Notes under the pieces: generated by a model
Databases searched by the model: none
Told to the model about the DNA's origin: nothing
The model's input: only the letters and a program-made list of their open reading frames with translations
Made by a program: the position numbers and the translations under genes
Shown here: positions 8,638-17,617 of the stretch, in pieces
Layout: each line of letters starts with the position of its first letter
Position numbering within the stretch: position 1 is the first letter of the stretch
Source of the DNA: Lachnospiraceae bacterium
GTDB taxonomy: Bacteria; Bacillota; Clostridia; Lachnospirales; Lachnospiraceae
Assembly (NCBI GenBank): GCA_028692975.1
Contig: JAQUWF010000029.1
Span: forward strand, 1 to 33,255
Length of the DNA stretch: 33,255 bases
Direction: 5' to 3'

Positions 8638-11331
8638 ATGGAGGATTTGAGAGCAGATCCGGAAGAGATATTAAAGAAAATAAGTGAAGAGACCAAGAGC
8701 GAAAAGGAAGGCCATTTAAAGATATTTTTTGGATATGCAGCAGGCGTAGGCAAAACCTACACCATGCTAAAAGCAGCGCACGCCGCCAAACGGCAGGGGA
8801 TTGATGTGGTCGTAGGGTATGTGGAGCCACACACAAGGCCGCAGACCACCGCACTGCTGGGCGGACTGGAGTGCATGGCCCCGCTTTCCCTGGAGCATAA
8901 AGGGATTTGTTTGAAAGAATTTGATCTGGACGCGGCCATCAGCCGGAAACCGCAGCTGATTCTGGTGGATGAGCTGGCTCATACCAACGCGGAAGCATGC
9001 AGGCACACAAAACGGTATCAGGATATTTTGGAACTTTTAAAAGCAGGAATAGATGTATATACCACTGTGAATGTACAGCATATTGAAAGTCTAAATGATA
9101 TTGTTGCCTCGATCACAGGCGTTATGGTCAGAGAGCGTATTCCGGACAGGATTTTTGATCAGGCGCATCAAGTGGAATTGGTTGATATTGAACCTACGGA
9201 TTTGATTGAACGTTTACATGAAGGTAAAATATATAAAGAAACACAGGCGAAAAAGGCGTTGGGGAATTTTTTCAGTGTGGAAAATCTGGTGGCTCTGCGG
9301 GAAATTGCGCTGAGACGATGTGCAGACCGTGTAAATAAAGTGGCAGAAAAGGCCAAAGTGGCACAGGGCAGCACATATTACACAGACGAGCATATTCTGG
9401 TATGTCTCTCTTCCTCGCCCTCTAATTCCAAAATTATTCGCACGGCTGCAAGAATGGCATATGCCTTCAGAGGCAACTTTACGGCTCTTTTTGTTGAGAC
9501 ACCGGACTTTGCCGTCATGAGTGAGGAAAACAGGAAACGGCTGCGCAGCAATGTGGCATTGGCAGAACAATTAGGAGCGGCTATTGAAACCGTATATGGT
9601 GATGATGTGGCATTCCAGATTGCGGAGTTTGCAAGATTATCGGGTGTTTCTAAAATAGTGGTAGGCAGAAATAATGCAAAACGCAAATATGTATTTGGGA
9701 AACCTTCTCTCACAGAAAAGTTAACATCCTCCGCACCAAATCTTGATGTTTACATTATTCCGGACCAGGAAATATCCAGGTATAAGCCGAAGAGAGCAAA
9801 ACGATCTCCATTTAGATTCATGCTTTCCGACCTTATAAAAAGTATTGCATTACTCGTGTTAGCGACGTTAATCGGATATGCTTTTTACCAGCTGGGCTTT
9901 AGTGAAGCAAATATTATCACCGTTTATATTTTGAGTGTTTTGATCACGGCAATTATCACTTCTGAACGACTATATAGTCTTGTTTCATCGGTGATCAGCG
10001 TGTTGACCTTTAATTTCTTTTTTACCGTGCCGCGATTTTCCCTGAATGCTTACGATGGTGGGTATCCGGTCACGTTTTTGATCATGTTTCTTTCTGCTTT
10101 TCTGACCGGTACACTTGCGGCCAAGATAAAACAGAATGCAAAGCAATCTGCACAGACAGCTTACCGCACCAAAGTTTTGCTGGAAACGAATCAGCTGCTG
10201 CAAAAGGCAAAGGATAAAAGGGATATTGTTTCCATCACATCCAGCCAGTTAACAAAACTGTTGGGAAAAGATATTATTTTTTATTCGGTGGAAAACGAGA
10301 AACTGGGACAGCCGTCTGTTTTTTTCGTTGGGGAAGAGGAAATACCAAAGAATTATACCTCCGAAAATGAAAAAGCGGTGGCAGAATGGGTGTTCAAAAA
10401 CAATAAACACGCAGGTGCCACAACGAATACACTTGGCAGTGCCCAATGTTTATATCTTGCAGTCCGGGTCAACACGGCGGTGTATGGTGTAGTAGGAATT
10501 GCTATTGGTGGTGAACCACTGGACTCTTTTGAGAACAGTGTTGTTCTTTCTATCATTGGAGAATGTGCGCTGGCTCTTGAAAATCAAAAGGTTTCCTATG
10601 ACCGGGAGCAGGCTGCCATTCTGGCGAAAAACGAGCAGCTCCGTGCGAATCTGCTGCGCTCTATTTCTCATGATCTGCGGACACCGCTGACGTCTATTTC
10701 CGGGAATGCCGGTATTCTATTATCGAATGAGGCTGCCATAGATGAACAGAAACGAAAAATACTTTATACGGATATTTACGATGATTCCCTATGGCTGATC
10801 AACCTTGTGGAAAATTTATTGTCTGTTACAAGGATTGAAGACGGCTCCATGAATCTTAAAATGTCGGCAGAATTGATGGAGGAAGTGGTTGCAGAAGCAC
10901 TAAGCCACATCCATCGCAAGAGTGTGGAGCATAAGATAGTCGTGCAGCAGTCCGATGATTTTATTATGGCGAAGATGGATGCAAGGCTTATTATTCAGGT
11001 GATTATCAATATTGTAGATAATGCCATAAAATACACACCTGCTGATTCCGAAATTATAATTGCCATATCAAAGGTAAAAGACAAGGTTGTCGTTGAAATC
11101 TCCGATAACGGAAATGGTATTTCGGAAGAGGCTAAAGCAAAAATATTTGAAATGTTCTATACCGCCACAACGACGATTGCGGATAGCCGAAGAAGTCTTG
11201 GGCTTGGCTTGGCTCTTTGCAAATCCATTATCACAGCACACGGCGGAACAATTTCAGTTCGGGATAACATTCCTAATGGAACTGTTTTTTCGTTTACATT
11301 ACCAGCAGAGGAGGTAACACTGCATGAATAA
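8638..11331 (+). CDS. kdpD: KdpD, full-length potassium-sensing histidine kinase
   Basis: This 897-aa sensor kinase phosphorylates KdpE. Domains in order are: the KdpD N-terminal domain with the nucleotide loop AGVGKTY (about 35-41) and LVDELAHTN (109-117), a universal-stress-protein-like domain (about 250-380), four membrane helices (about 400-500), a GAF-like segment (about 520-650), HisKA with His678 in SISHDLRTPLT, and an ATPase domain (NIVDNAIKYTP, DNGNGI, SLGLGLALCK). Length equals E. coli KdpD (894), so it is not the truncated kinase-less form found in some Firmicutes. ATG 8638 follows AGAGGTGG (8626-8633). An in-frame GTG at 8620 lies within a few bases of the expected transcription start and is unlikely. 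It overlaps kdpE by 8 bases. Confidence 0.96.
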   Translation: MEDLRADPEEILKKISEETKSEKEGHLKIFFGYAAGVGKTYTMLKAAHAAKRQGIDVVVGYVEPHTRPQTTALLGGLECMAPLSLEHKGICLKEFDLDAAISRKPQLILVDELAHTNAEACRHTKRYQDILELLKAGIDVYTTVNVQHIESLNDIVASITGVMVRERIPDRIFDQAHQVELVDIEPTDLIERLHEGKIYKETQAKKALGNFFSVENLVALREIALRRCADRVNKVAEKAKVAQGSTYYTDEHILVCLSSSPSNSKIIRTAARMAYAFRGNFTALFVETPDFAVMSEENRKRLRSNVALAEQLGAAIETVYGDDVAFQIAEFARLSGVSKIVVGRNNAKRKYVFGKPSLTEKLTSSAPNLDVYIIPDQEISRYKPKRAKRSPFRFMLSDLIKSIALLVLATLIGYAFYQLGFSEANIITVYILSVLITAIITSERLYSLVSSVISVLTFNFFFTVPRFSLNAYDGGYPVTFLIMFLSAFLTGTLAAKIKQNAKQSAQTAYRTKVLLETNQLLQKAKDKRDIVSITSSQLTKLLGKDIIFYSVENEKLGQPSVFFVGEEEIPKNYTSENEKAVAEWVFKNNKHAGATTNTLGSAQCLYLAVRVNTAVYGVVGIAIGGEPLDSFENSVVLSIIGECALALENQKVSYDREQAAILAKNEQLRANLLRSISHDLRTPLTSISGNAGILLSNEAAIDEQKRKILYTDIYDDSLWLINLVENLLSVTRIEDGSMNLKMSAELMEEVVAEALSHIHRKSVEHKIVVQQSDDFIMAKMDARLIIQVIINIVDNAIKYTPADSEIIIAISKVKDKVVVEISDNGNGISEEAKAKIFEMFYTATTTIADSRRSLGLGLALCKSIITAHGGTISVRDNIPNGTVFSFTLPAEEVTLHE

Positions 11332-12022
11332 GCCACTTGTTTTAGTTGTAGAAGATGATGTAGCAGTACGGAATTTGATTTCTACTACGTTGGAAACCCA
11401 CGATTATAGATTTCACACGGCACCTACAGGACAAGCCGCCATACTGGAAGCAGTTTCGTATAATCCAGATGTTGTACTTTTGGATCTGGGTCTGCCGGAC
11501 ATAGACGGAATCGATATTATTCGCAGAATACGCTCGTGGTCACAAATGCCTATTATTGTCATTAGTGCCAGGAGCGAGGATACGGATAAAATCGATGCGC
11601 TGGATGCAGGCGCAGACGATTACCTCACCAAGCCATTTTCGGTGGAAGAGCTTTTGGCAAGACTGCGGGTAACCTTCCGCCGTTTAAACTATTCCGCTTC
11701 TGCGACAGGCAGCGAAAAGGTAGTCTATACCAATGGGGAATTAAAAATCGATTATGCTGCCGGGTGTGTATTTATGGGTGATGCGGAGCTGCATTTGACA
11801 CCCATTGAATACAAGCTGTTATGCCTGCTTGCTAAAAATACAGGCAAAGTTTTGACTCACACATTCATTACACGAGAAATCTGGGGCAGTGCCTGGGAGA
11901 ATAATGTAGCTTCGCTGCGAGTTTTCATGGCAACTCTGCGCAAGAAAATAGAAAGCAATACCACAACGCAGAAGTATATCCAGACCCATGTGGGCGTGGG
12001 GTATAGAATGCTTCGCGTGTAG
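11324..12022 (+). CDS. kdpE: KdpE, OmpR-type response regulator of the kdp operon
   Basis: This 232-aa regulator has a receiver domain (acidic pair at 11-12, phospho-acceptor Asp54 in LLDLGLPDIDG, Lys in LTKPFS). A winged-helix DNA-binding domain follows from about 140 (LTPIEYKLLCLL, then VASLRVFMATLRKKIE and VGVGYRML). Its start lies inside the kdpD end, giving translational coupling and fixing the pair as cognate. Its expected target is the promoter region before the small gene at 3567 and kdpF, but no binding site could be recognised. No clear terminator was found in the 71 bases before the convergent AraC gene. Confidence 0.96.
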   Translation: MNKPLVLVVEDDVAVRNLISTTLETHDYRFHTAPTGQAAILEAVSYNPDVVLLDLGLPDIDGIDIIRRIRSWSQMPIIVISARSEDTDKIDALDAGADDYLTKPFSVEELLARLRVTFRRLNYSASATGSEKVVYTNGELKIDYAAGCVFMGDAELHLTPIEYKLLCLLAKNTGKVLTHTFITREIWGSAWENNVASLRVFMATLRKKIESNTTTQKYIQTHVGVGYRMLRV

Positions 12023-12093
12023 AGGGGATGTTTAAAAAGGAATCCTGAATACAATATTATGTAAAAGACTTCGAAGACAATCTGTCGGCCACG

Positions 12094-13083
12094 TTACAAA
12101 TTATCTCTGTATTCCCCTGGATTCAGGCCGGTTTCCAGGCGGAACTTCTGATAAAAGTAGCTGATGTTTTCATAGCCTACGGTTTGTGCAATCTCTGTCA
12201 CACTCATTGTAGTGCTGCGCAGCAGACGTTTTGCATGGTTCATGCGGATCTTTCTTAAAAGCTCGCCAAAGGTATAACCAAACTTTTTCTTTAGCAGAGT
12301 TGACAGGTAACTTGGATTCATGCCAAAATAGACGGCAGCTTTCTGCAAGGTGGCTTCTTTATCATTGTTTTCCACGTAGTGCAGTACAGAGAGGAGAGAG
12401 AGTCCTTTTTCAGTCACATTGGTTTCCAGCATCTCATTTTCCTGAATACGGATCAGTTCTAAAAAGATAAGTGCCATGTAGGCATCTAACACGTCAGCCG
12501 AATTCAGAGACGGTGAGAAATATTCACACATAAGTTCCCGAATCAGGACTAAGAGATGACGACTCTTCTCAGAATGAAAGATAATATAATTATCATTGTT
12601 GGTCTTTTCCGAAATCGCATTTACGATAAAGCTTGAGAGCAGACTTCGAGATGAAAAACGGGAAAGGAAATTCGTGGTAAAATATTCTTTATTAATCAGT
12701 ATGTTGATTAGAATATCATCCTCACTGCAGGTATGGATCGCATGTGGGGTGCCGGTATCAATCATACAGAGCTGTCCCTTTTGCAGGTGATAAAGGTTAT
12801 CGTCAATCTGCTGGGTACATTCACCCGAATAGATATAGGTCATCTCAATCCATTCATGTACATGAAGTGGTATTTCAAGGTAACGGGGATGTTTTGCAAC
12901 CATCAGAATGCTCTCCGTGGAGAAGTCGGAGAATTCCCGTTTGGTAAGTAAGGGAGTAGAGATACCATGGATATGTACCTGCCTGAGGGTTGAGTAGTCT
13001 GCAATCGCATGTGCCAGCGGCATATGCGATTTTTCGTCTTCTGTTGGTTCCCTTAAATATTCATCCAGTTCTTCGTAGTTCAC
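12094..13083 (-). CDS. AraC-family regulator with cupin sensor domain
   Basis: This 329-aa regulator (from the GTG start chosen here) has a cupin-like ligand-binding region containing PLHVHEWIEMTYIYSGE. Its C-terminal AraC domain (last 85 or so residues) has two helix-turn-helix units, one at LQKAAVYFGMNPSYLSTLLKKK and one at SVTEIAQTVGYENISYFYQKF, quoted here as regions. It is divergent from the glycosidase genes and is the obvious candidate to control them, probably as an activator responding to a sugar. GTG at 13083-13081 is preferred because AAGGAGG lies 8 bases before it. The in-frame ATG at 13134 would add 17 residues but has no ribosome site. Both starts give an intact protein. Confidence 0.9.
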   Translation of the reverse strand: MNYEELDEYLREPTEDEKSHMPLAHAIADYSTLRQVHIHGISTPLLTKREFSDFSTESILMVAKHPRYLEIPLHVHEWIEMTYIYSGECTQQIDDNLYHLQKGQLCMIDTGTPHAIHTCSEDDILINILINKEYFTTNFLSRFSSRSLLSSFIVNAISEKTNNDNYIIFHSEKSRHLLVLIRELMCEYFSPSLNSADVLDAYMALIFLELIRIQENEMLETNVTEKGLSLLSVLHYVENNDKEATLQKAAVYFGMNPSYLSTLLKKKFGYTFGELLRKIRMNHAKRLLRSTTMSVTEIAQTVGYENISYFYQKFRLETGLNPGEYRDNL

Positions 13084-13091
13084 AGCAGAAT

Positions 13092-13098
13092 CCTCCTT
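13092..13098 (-). promoter_or_regulatory. Ribosome binding site that decides the AraC-type gene start
   Basis: On the minus strand this reads AAGGAGG, a full anti-16S match, 8 bases before GTG at 13083. The alternative ATG at 13134 is preceded by GGCAAATGTAGT, which has no such match. Confidence 0.75.
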
Positions 13099-13173
13099 AT
13101 GCGGGGCTTGCTTAGCCAAGTATGTTTCTAGCATACTACATTTGCCAAAAATAATCTAGGCTTTGGTCAATGC

Positions 13174-13202
13174 AAAAGTAGAAAACCGTTATATATACTT
13201 TT
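13174..13202. promoter_or_regulatory. Inverted repeat in the AraC/GH78 divergent promoter region
   Basis: AAAAGTA (13174-13180) and TACTTTT (13196-13202) are perfect 7-bp arms 15 bases apart. A second overlapping pair, GTAGAA (13178-13183) and TTCTAC (13209-13214), shares the area. It lies between the two divergent starts and is a candidate regulator site. A TATAAT at 13204-13209 could serve the glycosidase genes, but no good -35 accompanies it. Confidence 0.35.
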
Positions 13203-13257
13203 ATAATTCTACGTTATTATAAGGCTAGTGTACTGACATGTTATGAAAGGGGAAAAT

Positions 13258-15627
13258 ATGGTAAAGGTAGAAAATCTAAGGATTAATTATCAAAAAGAAA
13301 TCATGGGTATAGAGGGGACACCGCGCTTTAGCTGGGAAATACAAAGTGACAGGCGAAACGTTCTGCAGCAAAGTTATCAGATACAGATCGCAGGAGATGC
13401 AGCATTTGCGCAGATGGTGTACGATAGCGGAAACGTTGCCTCAGAGTGTTCTGTACAAGTTGTATTGGAAGATTTTTCCTTAGAGCCATTGAGTGGATAC
13501 TATGTACGTGTACGGGTAACTACAGGGGATGAGCAAAGTGCATGGAGTGAAAGTGCGCATATGGTAAGCGGAATGCTTACAGAAGAGAGCTGGGAAGCTT
13601 CCTTTGTTTCGGCAGAAACACCAGAGGATAAGGATGATTCCAAGGGGACATATGTAAGAGGCGGATTCCGGGTTGAGAAGGAAGTGAGAGAAGCATATGC
13701 TTGTTGTACCGCATTGGGTGTGTACAATCTGTATATCAATGGCACGAAAATAGGAAAGGATGAATTGACTCCGGGATGGACTTCCTATAATAAGAATTTG
13801 CTTTATCAGATTTATGATGTGAAGGATGCATTAAATAATGGAGCGAATATGGCAGGAGCCATGCTCGCGGCTGGTTGGTATAAAGGGTTGATGGGCTTCG
13901 TTCATAAGCGAAATAATTACGGCTGCCAGACTGCGTTTTTATTCCAGATGTTGATCCGTTATGCAGATGGAACAAGTCAGTTGGTTATGAGTGATGAGAA
14001 TTGGCAGGGAGCAGATGCCCCGATTGTCTTTTCTGAAATCTACGATGGGGAAATCTACGATGCGGCAAAAGAAATCAAGGATTGGTCACTTGCCGGAACG
14101 AATACATATCCATGGAAACCAGTGGAAACCTTACCGGCAGACAAGACCATTTTGCATCCACAGGGTGCAGGAAAAGTGACCCAAAGAGAGATTTTCGCAC
14201 CCAGGGAACTTTTGAAAACACCCAAGGGAGAAATGGTGCTAGACTTTGGTCAGAATATGTCTGGAAGGATCCATGTAAAAGCAAAAGGCAAGAAGGGTGA
14301 TGTAATCCAACTAAATTGTTTTGAAGTTCTGGACAAGGATGGAAATGTATATCTGGATAATCTGCGCAAGGCCAAGCAGAATATGACGTATGTTTTTGCA
14401 GAGGATAAAGAAGTAGAGTTTTATCCGAGATTTACATTTATGGGATTTCGTTATGCGGTTATCCGCGCGTTTCCTGGGGAACCAAAGGCGGAAAACTTTG
14501 AGGCGCATGCTCTGTATTCGGATATGGAACCACTTGGAGAATTTGCGTGCTCCAATGCAGATTTGAATCAACTGCATCACAATATTTTATGGGGACTTAA
14601 GGGTAACTTTGTAGATGTACCTACAGACTGTCCGCAAAGAGATGAACGGTGCGGATGGACAGGCGATGCGCAGATATTTAGCAGGACTGCATGTTATTTG
14701 ATGGATACCTATACATTCTATGAGAAATGGCTGCGTGATGTAGTGGCAGATACACCCGAAGATGGTAGTATTCCACATGTGGTGCCAGACATTCTCACAG
14801 GAAAATCAGAGGATAACTGGCTGGTAAAGGAAGGCTCAACAGGTGCCGCAGCATGGGCGGATGTAGCCGTGATCAATCCATGGACCTTGTATCTGATGTA
14901 TGGAGATACAGATATTTTGAAAAAACAGTTCGAGAATATGAAGGGCTGGATTGATTTCATGGAGGCACATGCAACAGACTACATATGGAACTATAAAGTA
15001 CAGTTTGGAGACTGGGTGGCATTAGATGCAGAAGAAGGAAGCTACTTTGGAGCTACGCCAAATGATTTGACTTGTACAGCTTATTTTGCATATTCCACAG
15101 AGCTCTTTGTGAAAATCTGTAAAATTTTAGGGAAGCAGGAACTGGCACAGAAATATCAGGAATTGTATGACCATATCGTAGAAACTTACCAAAAGAGATT
15201 CTTCAATGAAGATGGAAGTATGAACGTGCAGACACAGACGGCTCATATTGTATCCTTATATTTTAAACTGGTGCCCAAAGCTGCAGTTGAGAAGGTTGTA
15301 GAGGGACTGCTGCGACTCTTGAAAAAGGAGAACGGACATCTCGTGACCGGATTTGTGGGTACGCCATATTTTTGTCATGCACTTAGCCAGAATGGTTGTC
15401 TAAAGGAAGCATATGAACTCTTATTAAAGGATGACTTCCCATCGTGGCTGTATCAGGTCAAAATGGGGGCAACGACGGTATGGGAGCATTGGGATGGTAT
15501 TAAGCCGGATGGGACGATGTGGAGCCCGGGGATGAATTCTTTTAATCATTATGCATACGGAGCAGTCGGAGAATGGCTGTATCGCGTGGCATCTGGGATC
15601 GAAGCAGATGAAGCGAATCCGGGATGA
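13258..15627 (+). CDS. GH78 alpha-L-rhamnosidase lacking its C-terminal domain
   Basis: This 789-aa glycosidase is predicted to release terminal L-rhamnose from plant glycosides or pectin side chains. N-terminal beta-sandwich domains (about 1-420) precede an (alpha/alpha)6 barrel. The family signature DCPQRDERCGWTGDAQ (457-472) holds the likely general acid Glu463, and TTVWEHWDG (739-747) holds the second catalytic Glu743. No signal peptide is seen, so it probably acts in the cytoplasm. ATG 13258 follows AAAGGGG; the ATG at 13243 lies upstream of that site. The protein stops at IEADEANPG. In family members a C-terminal beta-sandwich domain of roughly 80-100 residues normally continues from this motif. 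The stop coincides with the junction into the next gene, so the end looks deleted. Confidence 0.9.
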   Translation: MVKVENLRINYQKEIMGIEGTPRFSWEIQSDRRNVLQQSYQIQIAGDAAFAQMVYDSGNVASECSVQVVLEDFSLEPLSGYYVRVRVTTGDEQSAWSESAHMVSGMLTEESWEASFVSAETPEDKDDSKGTYVRGGFRVEKEVREAYACCTALGVYNLYINGTKIGKDELTPGWTSYNKNLLYQIYDVKDALNNGANMAGAMLAAGWYKGLMGFVHKRNNYGCQTAFLFQMLIRYADGTSQLVMSDENWQGADAPIVFSEIYDGEIYDAAKEIKDWSLAGTNTYPWKPVETLPADKTILHPQGAGKVTQREIFAPRELLKTPKGEMVLDFGQNMSGRIHVKAKGKKGDVIQLNCFEVLDKDGNVYLDNLRKAKQNMTYVFAEDKEVEFYPRFTFMGFRYAVIRAFPGEPKAENFEAHALYSDMEPLGEFACSNADLNQLHHNILWGLKGNFVDVPTDCPQRDERCGWTGDAQIFSRTACYLMDTYTFYEKWLRDVVADTPEDGSIPHVVPDILTGKSEDNWLVKEGSTGAAAWADVAVINPWTLYLMYGDTDILKKQFENMKGWIDFMEAHATDYIWNYKVQFGDWVALDAEEGSYFGATPNDLTCTAYFAYSTELFVKICKILGKQELAQKYQELYDHIVETYQKRFFNEDGSMNVQTQTAHIVSLYFKLVPKAAVEKVVEGLLRLLKKENGHLVTGFVGTPYFCHALSQNGCLKEAYELLLKDDFPSWLYQVKMGATTVWEHWDGIKPDGTMWSPGMNSFNHYAYGAVGEWLYRVASGIEADEANPG

Positions 15628-15632
15628 TCTGA
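15598..15632 (+). other. Apparent deletion junction fusing GH78 to GH42
   Basis: The GH78 frame reads through DEANPG to TGA at 15625. In another frame the same bases become GH42 coding sequence (MKRIRDDLKL from 15608). Both proteins are well conserved right up to this point, and each lacks the part that should lie between them. The bases ATCCGGGAT at the join would fit either parent, consistent with a short-homology deletion. The missing sequence and the mechanism are inferred. Confidence 0.7.
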
Positions 15633-17584
15633 AGCTTATTATAGAGTCTGGAATCAACACGGTTCGTATGGGAGAATTTGCATGGTGTCATATGGAACCA
15701 GAAGAGGGAGTCTATCATTTTGAATGGTTAGAAGAGGTTGTGGAACTATTAGGAAAGGCTGGTATCAAGTCCATTATCTGTACACCGACGGCTTGTCCAC
15801 CGGTTTGGCTGGTTTCGAAACATCCAGAAGTGCTTTATGTGGATAACCGTGGCGAAACAAGACCCTTTGGTGGAAGACGCTTCTACTGCTACAATAGTCC
15901 CATCTATAGAACATATTCTGCGAAAATTACAGAGCAGATAGCATTGCGGTTTGGGAAAAATCCATATGTGTCTGGTTTCCAGATTGATAACGAACCCGCA
16001 CAGGAAGCTTCTGGACGATGCCATTGTCCAGAATGCATAAAGCAGTTTCAGGATTGGTTAAAGGAAAAGTATAAGGATATAGATGCTTATAATAAGCGTA
16101 GTGGAAATATCTTCTGGGGACAAAACTATACAGATTTCTCACAGATTATGCCACCAGTCAATACCATAGAAGTCAGTGCGGAGCAAAGACTTCCAGTATA
16201 CTTTGAAAATCCGACACTTCGCCTCGAATACGAACGCTTCTGCAGCCAATCGCAGATTGCGTACCAAAATATACAGGCAGATATTCTGCATCAGTATTCT
16301 GCGTATCCTGTTACGACGAATGGAACGGGATTAGCTACGAATAGTATTGATTATTATGAAGGAACTAAGGAACTCGATTGCTATGGATTCGACTATTATC
16401 CCGGACTTCGTGATCGGGCGGTGGATTCTTTCCCATATGCCTTTGCGCGAGGAGTCAAGGAAGGAAAGCCATTTTGGGTAATGGAATTCATGTCAGGCGG
16501 AGGACACCGTTTCGGTGGTTCTGGACGGCAGCAGCCTAACCCGGGTGCGCTTAAGCAGGCGGTTCTACAGTCCTATGCACATGGGGCAGACATGATGCTG
16601 CATTTTCAATTTCGAACCTTTCCATTCGGAGCGGAGCAGCTTAACTATGCGATTGTGGATATGGATGGTGTACCGAGAAGACGGTATTATGAGATGCAGG
16701 AGACTGCGCAGGTATTGCGTCAGTTAGAAGCACTTGGGGATGCGGGATTTGAAAACGAAGTGGCTATTTGTATAGATTATGATGTACATTGGGCGCTTCG
16801 TATTAAGCCTGTAAATGATCCGGACTTTAAATATCTGGATTATGCCGGACGACTGTATCAGACACTTTTAGACGCTGGATATAATGTAGATGTAGTAAGC
16901 TATCATGCCGATTTCACAAAATATAAGTGCATCGTGCTTCCCAGTGCTTTTCTGACAACAGAAGCATTTCAGAAAAAAGTGAGTACCTATGTAGAAGAAG
17001 GTGGAACGCTTCTTGCGACTTTCTTAACTTCTGTGAAAAATGAGGATAATGTAGGCTATACAACCTCCCTTCCGGCCGGGATGAGAGAAGTATTTGGTGT
17101 AACGGTAGAAGAAGTAGAACCGGTGTTTTATGATAATCATACAAGCTTACGCCTAAAACTTGGACAGGAAACGCTCACATGTGAGGATGGAATGTGGTGT
17201 GATCTGCTCTCGGGAGAAGCGGAAGCCATCGGTACTTATACACAGGATTATAAAGAAAACAGCATGGTAGTAAGCAGGCATGCGTTTGGAAGGGGATGCG
17301 CATATTATCTCGGTACCGACATAAGTGAGGAAGCAATGCGCGGATTATTGACACATATTTGTGACGAGGCAGCCATAGAGAAAAATCCAATACGCCCACA
17401 AAAAAAGGTGGAAGTCGTACATCGTGTAAAGAACGAAGCGCATTATTACTATGTGTTTAACTTTACGGCAGCAGATACCAGGATAGAACTGGAGACGCCA
17501 ATGACCGATGTTTTGTCAGGCGATGTGTATGCCGGGGAATTTACCATGGAGCGAAATGGATTTACCGTATTAAAAGCAAACTAA
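15608..17584 (+). CDS. GH42 beta-galactosidase with missing N-terminal strand
   Basis: From ATG 15608 this is a 658-aa GH42 enzyme, which hydrolyses beta-galactosides in the cytoplasm. The acid/base is Glu129 in QIDNEPAQ and the probable nucleophile Glu293 in WVMEFMSG. Cys138, Cys140 and Cys143 (CHCPEC), with Cys94, match the zinc cluster of many family members. The trimerisation-like region and beta-sandwich follow from about 385. Family members normally begin about 15 residues earlier with a YYPEHW-type first barrel strand. That is absent, and sequence before 15608 in this frame is a shadow of GH78. The ATG overlaps the GH78 stop by 20 bases and has no good ribosome site, so expression would depend on coupling. 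Activity is doubtful. Confidence 0.85.
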   Translation: MKRIRDDLKLIIESGINTVRMGEFAWCHMEPEEGVYHFEWLEEVVELLGKAGIKSIICTPTACPPVWLVSKHPEVLYVDNRGETRPFGGRRFYCYNSPIYRTYSAKITEQIALRFGKNPYVSGFQIDNEPAQEASGRCHCPECIKQFQDWLKEKYKDIDAYNKRSGNIFWGQNYTDFSQIMPPVNTIEVSAEQRLPVYFENPTLRLEYERFCSQSQIAYQNIQADILHQYSAYPVTTNGTGLATNSIDYYEGTKELDCYGFDYYPGLRDRAVDSFPYAFARGVKEGKPFWVMEFMSGGGHRFGGSGRQQPNPGALKQAVLQSYAHGADMMLHFQFRTFPFGAEQLNYAIVDMDGVPRRRYYEMQETAQVLRQLEALGDAGFENEVAICIDYDVHWALRIKPVNDPDFKYLDYAGRLYQTLLDAGYNVDVVSYHADFTKYKCIVLPSAFLTTEAFQKKVSTYVEEGGTLLATFLTSVKNEDNVGYTTSLPAGMREVFGVTVEEVEPVFYDNHTSLRLKLGQETLTCEDGMWCDLLSGEAEAIGTYTQDYKENSMVVSRHAFGRGCAYYLGTDISEEAMRGLLTHICDEAAIEKNPIRPQKKVEVVHRVKNEAHYYYVFNFTAADTRIELETPMTDVLSGDVYAGEFTMERNGFTVLKAN

Positions 17585-17617
17585 AATCAGCAGGTTTTGT
17601 GTAAAGAGGAGAAAAAA

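Noticed and set aside
12023-12093. Terminator between kdpE and the AraC-type gene
   Set aside because: Only the short palindrome CTTCGAAG was found, with no T-tract on either strand.
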